From assembly GCA_964655005.1 (NCBI GenBank), contig CAZZKE010000073.1, forward strand, positions 1-13,557: 13,557 bases of DNA, given 5' to 3'. A model generated the notes under the pieces. It ran no database searches and was not told the origin of the DNA. It was given only the letters and a program-made list of their open reading frames with translations. Shown one piece after another: positions 1-6,598 of this stretch (position 1 is its first letter; each line of letters starts with the position of its first letter). This DNA comes from CAZZKE01 sp964655005. Its GTDB lineage: Bacteria > Pseudomonadota > Alphaproteobacteria > Rhodospirillales > JABHCV01. The position numbers were made by a program, and so were the translations under genes.

Positions 1-6
1 GAACGG

Positions 7-102
7 CGGCCTCACAAGCCTTTTGGACGTTGTCGCCCACGGCCTTGCGGTACCCGAGCACCGCCGCGCCGTCGGCTCCTAGCCAAAAGGCTTGTGAGGC
101 CG
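7..102. repeat. Long perfect inverted repeat with 56-nt spacer (REP/MITE-like element candidate)
   Basis: Bases 7-26 are the exact reverse complement of bases 83-102, giving a 20-bp perfect stem around a 56-nt spacer. The spacer has its own smaller pairing (gcggt at 47-51 with accgc at 60-64), so the whole unit could fold into a branched hairpin. No T-run follows the right arm, so it is not a standard intrinsic terminator. The two arms and their compact, GC-rich core resemble a dispersed palindromic repeat or a small non-autonomous element. That reading is inference, because only one copy lies in this window. The left arm starts 6 bases from the window edge. Confidence 0.55.
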
Positions 103-153
103 TCTCTATGAGTCATTCTTTCTGCAATTTGGTATAAGGTCGGGTAATCGGTT

Positions 154-1056
154 ATGTGGGACAACCTGCAAATCCTTATTCAGGCGCCTATCTTTAACGT
201 GCAGTTGCTTGTTGACGGCGTTCTGATCGGGGCTGTTTTCGCGCTGGCGGCTTATGGCATGGCGCTGGTCTGGGGGGTGATGAATATCATCAACATCGCC
301 CAGGGCGAATTCGTCATCCTGGGCGGGTTCGTGACATGGTGGTTTGCCGACAGGGGCATGAACCCGTTTCTTGGAATTCCGGTATCGTTCGCAGTGTTGT
401 TTGCCGTCGGCTGGGTCGTCTACCAGGTTGTCATCCGCCGGGTGGTTAATCAGGACCTGTTTATTTCCATTCTCGCCACTTTCGGTATTTCGATCCTGCT
501 ACAGCAGTTAATGAACCTGATTTTTGAATCCGATGTTCAGACGGTCGAATCTGGGCTTGGCACCTATTTCATGTTCGATAACACCGTTACCGTGGCGGAA
601 ATCAAGGTTGTCGGTTTTATATTGGCGCTTGTTTTAGGGGTAACCATCGTCGTCTTTATGACCAGGTCGAAATTAGGCCAGGCGATTCGCGCGACGTCGC
701 AAAATGCCCGCGCGGCGCGTATTCTCGGCATCGATACGGACCGGGTCTACGCCGTGACCTATTCGCTGAACGCCGCTATCTGCGGCGCCGCCGGCGCCCT
801 GGTGGTGATGACCTGGAGCATCCAGGCCTTCCAGGGACTGGCCTATACCGTGCGGTCCTTCATGATCGTCGTCGTCGCCGGCCTCGGGAATCTTCCCGCC
901 GTGGTGGTATCGGCCCTGGGTCTTGGCGTGCTGGAAAATTTTGCCGGCTTTATCCTGGGCGCCGAGTTCCAGATGGCCTTCATTTTTTCGTTACTGGTGG
1001 TCATTCTGGTGTGGCGTAATTTTCGTCTCAGGAAACATCGGCAGGTGCTGCGATGA
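154..1056 (+). CDS. livH: Branched-chain amino-acid-type ABC transporter permease LivH
   Basis: This is a 300-residue integral membrane permease, close to the usual LivH length, forming half of the transmembrane channel of a HAAT-family ABC importer in the inner membrane. The N-terminal helix block contains the family pattern around residues 38-53 (VWGVMNIINIAQGEF, matching the LivH 'FGVxxxINxAHGEF' signature). The cytoplasmic coupling loop that contacts the ATPase lies at about 179-215 (ATSQNARAARILGI, then a hydrophobic return helix). The ATG at 154 is preceded only by a weak purine stretch (AAGG at 136-139, far from the start). The stop overlaps the livM start by 4 nt (ATGA), indicating translational coupling. 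The real substrate (Leu/Ile/Val, urea, amide or other) cannot be read from the permease, and no substrate-binding protein gene is visible; it could lie upstream of the window. Confidence 0.93.
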   Translation: MWDNLQILIQAPIFNVQLLVDGVLIGAVFALAAYGMALVWGVMNIINIAQGEFVILGGFVTWWFADRGMNPFLGIPVSFAVLFAVGWVVYQVVIRRVVNQDLFISILATFGISILLQQLMNLIFESDVQTVESGLGTYFMFDNTVTVAEIKVVGFILALVLGVTIVVFMTRSKLGQAIRATSQNARAARILGIDTDRVYAVTYSLNAAICGAAGALVVMTWSIQAFQGLAYTVRSFMIVVVAGLGNLPAVVVSALGLGVLENFAGFILGAEFQMAFIFSLLVVILVWRNFRLRKHRQVLR

Positions 1057-2108
1057 GTTGGCCTCCGGGTAACAAGACCATTTACATATCTATCCTGGCG
1101 GTGGCGGTGCTGGCGCCTGTGTTGCTGCCGAATTACCAGACACAGGGGGCCTATCTGTGGCTGATGGTGCTGTTGGCCATGACCTGGGACGTCCAGGGTG
1201 GGCAAACCGGCTACAATTCGTTCGGCAATATTATTTTCTTCGGTATCGGCATGTACACCACCGCCGTGGTCCAGCGCTTCATGTTCTTCAATTTCGATGA
1301 ATACGAACAGGCTGCGGGTACTCTCGACAGCATTACCGCCTCGGATTACGTCCTCAGTCTTATCGTCGGGGGGGCCGGATCGGCGGTCCTGAGCGTCATT
1401 GTTGCGGTCGCGCTGGGTTCCGTCGTGCTGGGACTGCGTGGGCAATACTTCGCCATTTGCACCCTGGGCCTGGGCATCGCGGCGGGTGAAATTGCCGGCG
1501 GCATCGATTTCCTGGGGGCCGGTTCGGGCATGGTTACACCGGTTTTTCCGGATGGTCTGGGCGACAAGGGGATGTTTTTTTATATCATTTTCTTCGTCCT
1601 GTCGGTGGCCTGTCATTTTACCCTGAAAAAACTGTACGCGGGCCGTTTCGGACTGGCCCTGAACGCCATTCGCGATGACGAAGACAAGGCCGAGGCGATG
1701 GGCCTGCGGACCACCCGCTATAAATCGGTGGCCTGGGCGGTATCGGCTTTTTTCCTGGGCATCGCCGGCGGCGCCATGGGCAACCTGATTGGCTACATTG
1801 ACCCCGTCGACACGGCATTCGCCGGGCCGACATTCGGGGTATGGATGGTGCTGATGGCTATTTTGGGTGGCAAGGGCACGCTTTGGGGGCCAATCATCGG
1901 CGCCATCGTCTTTCATGTTACGCAGGAACTGTTCTGGACCTATCTGTTCGGTTGGCAGCGGGTCGCGCTGGGGGCGTTGATAGTCGTTATTGTGGTGTTT
2001 TTCCCGCAGGGTATCATGGGCTTTATTCGCGAACGCTGGCCGCACCTGATGGGCCAGACGGTAGATGACGGCCCGGTCGCCGACAAGGGCGGGGAGGGTA
2101 CGGCATGA
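1053..2108 (+). CDS. livM: Branched-chain amino-acid-type ABC transporter permease LivM
   Basis: This 351-residue protein is the second inner-membrane permease of the HAAT importer, of typical LivM length. After a first helix at about 10-27, residues 45-72 carry the family pattern (TWDVQGGQTGYNSFGN then FFGIGMYTTA, equivalent to the usual 'GYxGQxSxGHAAFFGIGAY'). The ATPase-coupling loop is at about 203-240 (NAIRDDEDKAEAMGL, then RYKS and a helix ending in GIAGGAMG). A polar, acidic periplasmic-type insertion sits at about 81-97 between helices. The C-terminus ends in a hydrophilic tail (DGPVADKGGEG). The ATG at 1053 overlaps the livH stop and the TGA overlaps the livG start, both as ATGA. It presumably pairs with LivH as a heterodimer. 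Confidence 0.93.
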   Translation: MSWPPGNKTIYISILAVAVLAPVLLPNYQTQGAYLWLMVLLAMTWDVQGGQTGYNSFGNIIFFGIGMYTTAVVQRFMFFNFDEYEQAAGTLDSITASDYVLSLIVGGAGSAVLSVIVAVALGSVVLGLRGQYFAICTLGLGIAAGEIAGGIDFLGAGSGMVTPVFPDGLGDKGMFFYIIFFVLSVACHFTLKKLYAGRFGLALNAIRDDEDKAEAMGLRTTRYKSVAWAVSAFFLGIAGGAMGNLIGYIDPVDTAFAGPTFGVWMVLMAILGGKGTLWGPIIGAIVFHVTQELFWTYLFGWQRVALGALIVVIVVFFPQGIMGFIRERWPHLMGQTVDDGPVADKGGEGTA

Positions 2109-2851
2109 GCGACGCCATGTTGACGGTCGAGCAGGCATCGAAGTCGTTCGGCGGGGTTGTCGCCAACAGCAATATTTCCATCGAGGTTCCGAAAAACAAG
2201 ATTATCGGGCTGATCGGACCGAACGGCTCGGGCAAGACGACACTGTTCAATTCGATTGTCGGTTTCCACCCGCTGGACAGCGGATCGATCAAATTTCAGG
2301 GCCGGGAGATATCCGCATTGATGGTGCCGCAGATCGCCCGCCTGGGGCTGCTGCGGACATTCCAGCAAACCCGCATCTATGGCAAGATGAACTGTGTCAA
2401 GAACATGCTGATAAGCGTACCCGACATAGACGAGGGGCTGGCCGGCATGTTCCGTAATCACAATCCCCAGGAGCTTGACCGGGCGGAAGATTTGCTGGAA
2501 TTCGTCGGGCTGTATTCCAAACGTAATTTGCTGGCCGGGGACTTGTCGTTCGGCCAGCAAAAACTGCTGGAATTCGCCATGGCGCTGATGAATGAACCAA
2601 AACTTTTGCTGCTTGACGAACCTACGGCGGGCATCAATCCGACGCTGATTAATGGTCTTATCGACCGTTTAAAAACGGCCAATGAACGGCTCGGCGTGAC
2701 CCTGCTGGTTATCGAACACAACATGCGGGTAATCATGAATTTGGCCGAACATATCTATTGTCTGGCGCACGGTGAACTATTGGCGGACGGTCCGCCGAGC
2801 CAGATTCAGAACGACCAGCGGGTTATTGACGCCTACCTGGGAGCGCACTGA
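2105..2851 (+). CDS. livG: ABC transporter ATP-binding protein LivG
   Basis: This 248-residue cytoplasmic ATPase powers the importer with LivF. All nucleotide-binding motifs are intact: Walker A at 38-46 (GPNGSGKTT), Q-loop in TFQQTR around 86-90, ABC signature LSFGQ at 147-151, Walker B LLLLDEP at 167-173 with the catalytic Glu, and the switch His at 205 in IEHNM. The IEHNMRVIMN segment and the C-terminal GELLADGPP-IDAYLG pattern are typical of LivG rather than LivF. The ATG overlaps the livM stop by 4 nt and the TGA overlaps the livF ATG by 1 nt, so the four genes form one translationally coupled unit. Confidence 0.95.
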   Translation: MSDAMLTVEQASKSFGGVVANSNISIEVPKNKIIGLIGPNGSGKTTLFNSIVGFHPLDSGSIKFQGREISALMVPQIARLGLLRTFQQTRIYGKMNCVKNMLISVPDIDEGLAGMFRNHNPQELDRAEDLLEFVGLYSKRNLLAGDLSFGQQKLLEFAMALMNEPKLLLLDEPTAGINPTLINGLIDRLKTANERLGVTLLVIEHNMRVIMNLAEHIYCLAHGELLADGPPSQIQNDQRVIDAYLGAH

Positions 2852-3729
2852 TGGCCGAACGGGACAACGCCGGGGAAGGAAGCGGACGCATCCGCGGTTA
2901 TGGTCTTGGATCGGTCGATACGGTGCTGTCCGTGGATCAGGTCGCCGAGGATGCGAAAAAACTGGCCGCCGGTAAACCGGCCATGGCGAAACTTCGCTCC
3001 CTGGTCAAGGGCGAAACCCTGCTTGCCATCGATGGACTGAACGCCGGTTATGGCAAGATGCAGATTTTGCATGGCCTGGACATGGCCGTCGGTTCGGGGC
3101 AATCACTGTGCCTGATTGGCCCCAATGGCGCTGGAAAATCGACAATCCTGCATTCCATATTCGGCTTCACCGAAATATATGCCGGTTCGATCAAGGTGCG
3201 CGACGTGGATGTGACGCGACTAAGCCCGAACCAGAAACTGAAAAATGGCGGCATCGCATATATCTTGCAGGATAATTCCGTATTCCCGGATATGACGGTC
3301 GAGGAAAATCTGCTTATGGGCGGTTTTCTGATGGATAACCGTGCCGACGCCTTCGTCGCCACCGAACGGGTCTTCGCCAAGTATTCCCGGCTTAAGGAAC
3401 GGGCCAGGGAACGGGCCGGCGTTCTTTCCGGCGGTGAACGGCGGTTACTGGAAATTTCCCGCGCCTTGATTATGAACCCGGATATCCTGCTGGTTGACGA
3501 ACCCTCAATCGGGCTCGAACCTCGTTTTATCGACATGGTGTTTGAAATTCTCGATGATTTGCAAAATGCCGAAGGCAAGACCATTATTATGGTCGAACAG
3601 AACGCCAAGAAGGGCCTTGAATTCGCCGATATAGGCTATGTGCTGGTATCCGGGGAATTGGCCATGGCCGGTTCGGGTGATGATTTACTGGACGACCCCG
3701 AAGTCGGGCGGCTGTTTCTGGGTGGCTAA
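2851..3729 (+). CDS. livF: ABC transporter ATP-binding protein LivF with N-terminal extension
   Basis: This is the second ATPase of the HAAT importer. At 292 residues it is about 50 longer than the usual LivF (about 235-240). The LivF core begins at about residue 57 (LLAIDGLNAGYGKMQILHG). Walker A is at 90-98 (GPNGAGKST), the Q-loop Gln at about 140, the signature LSGGE at 192-196, and Walker B ILLVDEP at 212-218. The switch position has Gln250 (VEQNA) rather than His, which is normal for LivF. The extension (residues 1-56) is soluble, Gly-rich at first, then a short helix-like stretch (VDQVAEDAKKLAAGK). The start at 2851 is chosen because its ATG overlaps the livG TGA. The internal ATG at 2983 (Met45) has no ribosome-binding site and sits just behind a small hairpin (gccgg-taaa-ccggc). 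The role of the extension is unknown. Confidence 0.92.
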   Translation: MAERDNAGEGSGRIRGYGLGSVDTVLSVDQVAEDAKKLAAGKPAMAKLRSLVKGETLLAIDGLNAGYGKMQILHGLDMAVGSGQSLCLIGPNGAGKSTILHSIFGFTEIYAGSIKVRDVDVTRLSPNQKLKNGGIAYILQDNSVFPDMTVEENLLMGGFLMDNRADAFVATERVFAKYSRLKERARERAGVLSGGERRLLEISRALIMNPDILLVDEPSIGLEPRFIDMVFEILDDLQNAEGKTIIMVEQNAKKGLEFADIGYVLVSGELAMAGSGDDLLDDPEVGRLFLGG

Positions 3730-3751
3730 CGTTTAAGGAGCAAGGCGAACC

Positions 3752-4654
3752 ATGGCAAAACCACAACCCGGCATTTTCGCGGCAAGCCAGCCCCGGCAAT
3801 ACGCCATTGAATATAACGTCAACGGCGCCGCCGATACCGATGCCGTGGTCGCGGCGTTGACCGCCGCCCGCTCGGCGCTTGCCGAATTCGCCGATGAAAC
3901 TTCAAGCGTCATCGCTTTTGGACCGTCCCTGTACCGGCGCCTGGCCGGGAACCGGGCTCCGGATAACCTTGAATCTCTGGCGACGATCGGCGATGGCGGA
4001 AATTCGGCCCCGTCCACCCAGCGTGACCTATTGCTGTGGATTCAGGGACCGGCGCCGGACGTGGTGTTTGATCAGGCCAAGGCGGTGACCGACGCCCTTG
4101 CGCCGGTCGCCTCATGCGTCTTGGAAGTACCGGGGTTTATCTATCATGACAGCCGTGACCTGATCGGCTTTATCGATGGCACGGCCAACCCGACCGGCGA
4201 TCTGATCGCCGAAACCGCCCTGGTTCCAGAGGGCCAGCCAGGCGCCGGCGGCGGCCACATGCTGACCCAGAAATGGGTCCACGATCTGGATTCATTCAAC
4301 GCCCTGCCGGTCGCCGACCAGGAACGGGTAATCGGTCGCACCAAGAAAGACAGCATCGAACTGGAAGGCGACGCCATGCCGGCCGATTCCCACGTCAGCC
4401 GCACCGACGTCAAGGTAGACGGCGATCCGCAACGGCTTTACCGGCGCAGCTTCCCATACGGCACGGTATCCGAACACGGGTTGTATTTTCTGTCATTCGC
4501 CTGCGATCCGGCGCGATTCGATATCCAGCTCCGCCGTATGTTCGGGGTTTCCGGTGACGGCGTGCGTGACCGCCTGATCGATTTTTCGAAGGTGATAAGC
4601 GGGTCCTACTGGTTCGCGCCGTCGCTCGAAGATCTTGACCTGATTACCGGCTAG
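3752..4654 (+). CDS. DyP-type heme peroxidase, class B (YfeX/DypB-like)
   Basis: This 300-residue protein belongs to the dye-decolourising peroxidase superfamily, which reduces H2O2 while oxidising dyes, phenolics, metals or porphyrin-type substrates. The family GXXDG motif is present as GFIDG at 139-143, with the catalytic distal Asp at 142. His214 in DSHVSRTD is the expected proximal heme ligand, and Arg232 in YRRSFPYG is the expected distal Arg. The spacing of these three matches DypB (D153/H226/R244). There is no Sec or Tat signal, so it should be cytoplasmic. The C-terminus (LEDLDLITG) shows no obvious encapsulin-cargo extension. An AAGGAG at 3735-3740 and a second AAGG nearer the ATG support the start. 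It follows livF by 22 nt and is probably cotranscribed. The physiological substrate cannot be inferred. Confidence 0.93.
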   Translation: MAKPQPGIFAASQPRQYAIEYNVNGAADTDAVVAALTAARSALAEFADETSSVIAFGPSLYRRLAGNRAPDNLESLATIGDGGNSAPSTQRDLLLWIQGPAPDVVFDQAKAVTDALAPVASCVLEVPGFIYHDSRDLIGFIDGTANPTGDLIAETALVPEGQPGAGGGHMLTQKWVHDLDSFNALPVADQERVIGRTKKDSIELEGDAMPADSHVSRTDVKVDGDPQRLYRRSFPYGTVSEHGLYFLSFACDPARFDIQLRRMFGVSGDGVRDRLIDFSKVISGSYWFAPSLEDLDLITG

Positions 4655-6363
4655 CTTGGGCCAATCAAAAACAGCACCAGATAGACGCCAAGTAAAATAA
4701 CCACCCACTGGACCATGGATCCGACCAGGGCGGTGCGAGCCATGGCGCCGGTCGGCCCGTGATGGCGGAAGACCGCGCCGATGAGCGAGTTGACCAGGCC
4801 AAGAACCATCAGACGAACCGCCCGGTCGACAGGCCCGAAGGTCGCTTTCAGTCCATTCAGAAGGCGTGGCAGACCCATCCGATAAGACCATTCGGCGTCG
4901 ATATTGATGCCCGGAAGTTCCGGCGGGTAGACGCGGGTCAGTTTCAATACCGTAAAGGCCAACGCCGAGAAGAACAGAAGCTGGGTCTGGGTCAGCACGT
5001 GGGCGGCCGTATAGGGCGCGTAATCGACCGGGAACGGCAGCATCGAATACAGGACCCAGGGGTAGGCCCCGTTAAAGATGCTGATCGCCGCCGCCAGCGC
5101 CATGGCAATCAGCATGTTTCGCGGCGCTTCCTTGCAGCGAATGCCGGAATCATGAGAGAAAAAGGCGAAGAACGGGATTTTTATCCCGGCGTGTTCCATC
5201 ACCCCGGCCGAGGCGAACAGCAGCAGCAGCCAGACCACGCCGTGGCCTTCTTCCAGCGCCGCCGCCATGACCATGGATTTCGAGACGAAACCGGAAAACA
5301 GCGGCACGGCGGAAATAGAGGCGGCGCCAACGATACAGAACAGCGTCGTCAGGGGCATCGATTTATACAGCCCGCCCAGTTCCGATCCATTGATCTTGCC
5401 GGTGCGATGCAGTACAGCGCCCATGGTCATCAGCAGCAGGGCCTTGAAAATAACATCGTTGAAGGCGTGGCTGATGGCCCCGTTGATGGCCAGTTCGGTG
5501 CCCAGTCCGATGCCGACGACCATGAAGCCCAGCTGATTAATCATGCTGTAGCTCAGGACCCGGCGCAGGTCGTTTTCGATGGTCGCGTAAAATATCGGGA
5601 ACATGGTCATGGCGGCGCCGATATAAATCAAGATTTCGGTGCCGGCGTATCCCCGCGCCAGGGCATAAATCGCGACCTTGGTGGTAAAGGCGCTCAGATA
5701 CACGGTGCCGGTCGGTGTCGCTTCCGGGTAGGCGTCGGTCAGCCAGTTGTGCAGCAGCGGAAAGGCGCATTTTATGCCGAAGGCCAGGAAAATCAGTTGC
5801 GAGGACAGGGAACTGTCCAGGCCGATATAGGTGAAGGCGATGGAACCGGTGTCGGACAATCGCAGCAGCACCCCGGCCAGCAGGATCACGCCGGACAGCA
5901 CCTGGATGATGATGTAGCGCATCGCCGCCTTGTTGGCGCGTTCCGTGCGTCGCGTTACGACCAGAAAAACCGAGGTCATCGCCAGCATTTCCCAGAACAG
6001 GAACAGCATTATCAAATCGCCGGCGAATACCGCCCCAAGGGCGCTGCCGGCGTACATCATACCCGAGGTGTTTTCGGTTAAATCCTTGACATGAATGGAA
6101 TAAATGGCTGCCAGAAATGCTGCCAGATTGAACAGGTAGCCGAACAAAATACTTAGCCGGTCGGCCTGGAACACGGTCAGGGTGTAATCCAGAACGTTCC
6201 AGGTCATCACCGTGCCGTCGGGCATGGCGTACAGATTCCACGCCCCGACCAGCGGCACCGCCAGCATCACCATCTGGCGCATCCGGCCTTTCGTCAGGGC
6301 CACCAGTATGGCGCCCAGATAGAACACGGCGAATGGCGCCATCGGGGTAAAACTAGCGATCAT
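4651..6363 (-). CDS. MrpD-like proton-translocating antiporter subunit (third copy, long form)
   Basis: This polytopic membrane protein of 570 residues belongs to the NuoL/M/N-MrpA/D (Proton_antipo_M) family and is the last gene of the antiporter operon. The key ion-path residues are present: Glu at about 125 (FLFWEMLAMTS), Lys at about 198 (AFGIKCAFPLLHNWL), Lys at about 229 (FTTKVAIYA) and Lys at about 307 (FNDVIFKALL). It is about 70-80 residues longer than its two paralogues because of a C-terminal extension: a hydrophilic segment (PGINIDAEWSYR) followed by one amphipathic and one or two membrane helices ending in LFLIGPS. This may make it the functional stand-in for the missing MrpA N-terminal domain, although that is inference. 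The ATG overlaps the end of the small upstream gene by 11 nt. Its stop shares CTAG with the converging peroxidase gene. Confidence 0.9.
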   Translation of the reverse strand: MIASFTPMAPFAVFYLGAILVALTKGRMRQMVMLAVPLVGAWNLYAMPDGTVMTWNVLDYTLTVFQADRLSILFGYLFNLAAFLAAIYSIHVKDLTENTSGMMYAGSALGAVFAGDLIMLFLFWEMLAMTSVFLVVTRRTERANKAAMRYIIIQVLSGVILLAGVLLRLSDTGSIAFTYIGLDSSLSSQLIFLAFGIKCAFPLLHNWLTDAYPEATPTGTVYLSAFTTKVAIYALARGYAGTEILIYIGAAMTMFPIFYATIENDLRRVLSYSMINQLGFMVVGIGLGTELAINGAISHAFNDVIFKALLLMTMGAVLHRTGKINGSELGGLYKSMPLTTLFCIVGAASISAVPLFSGFVSKSMVMAAALEEGHGVVWLLLLFASAGVMEHAGIKIPFFAFFSHDSGIRCKEAPRNMLIAMALAAAISIFNGAYPWVLYSMLPFPVDYAPYTAAHVLTQTQLLFFSALAFTVLKLTRVYPPELPGINIDAEWSYRMGLPRLLNGLKATFGPVDRAVRLMVLGLVNSLIGAVFRHHGPTGAMARTALVGSMVQWVVILLGVYLVLFLIGPS

Positions 6364-6598
6364 AATAGTCTTCCCCGCGCATCAGTATCTTGCGCAGTTC
6401 CTTGGCTACCAGGACCAGAAGGCTGAAGGTGATAAAGCCGTATATGCCGTAGAACCCGAACAATGATTCCCAGGGATGTTCGACTTTGCGATAAACGAAG
6501 AAATCGGCGGCGAAAAGCCCGGCGCAGGCGATGAACAGAAACCAGATCACCCGCCTGACGTTTTTCGGATTATCGAATATGTGTTTCTTTTCACTCAT
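6353..6598 (-). CDS. Small two-helix membrane protein of the antiporter operon (unknown function)
   Basis: This is an 81-residue protein (82 if the GTG one codon upstream, at 6599-6601, is used) with a charged N-terminus, membrane helices at about 17-36 and 49-67, and a charged C-terminal tail ending in RGEDYYDR. The short inter-helix segment contains RKVEHPWESLFGFYGIYG. I do not recognise a named family, although a small protein with a similar helix-loop-helix and an EDYYD-type ending accompanies Mrp-like gene sets in some other bacteria, from memory. The ATG at 6598 is chosen because it forms a TGATG overlap with the upstream stop; the GTG would give a GTGA overlap. It is flanked by two MrpD-like subunits with overlaps on both sides, so it is very likely an accessory or assembly subunit of the antiporter. 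No catalytic residue pattern is seen. Confidence 0.8.
   Translation of the reverse strand: MSEKKHIFDNPKNVRRVIWFLFIACAGLFAADFFVYRKVEHPWESLFGFYGIYGFITFSLLVLVAKELRKILMRGEDYYDR

Noticed and set aside
133..138. TATAAG as a -10 box for livH
   Set aside because: No recognisable -35 at 16-18 nt upstream; the liv operon may instead be transcribed from upstream of the window.
843..2138. Minus-strand open frame of 431 codons opposite livH/livM
   Set aside because: Low-complexity, His/Arg/Gln-rich translation, fully overlapped by two well-supported permease genes.
4759..6081. Plus-strand open frame of 440 codons opposite the third MrpD-like gene
   Set aside because: It is Gln/Arg/His/Gly-rich with no domain pattern, and it is the antisense shadow of a clear membrane protein in GC-rich DNA.
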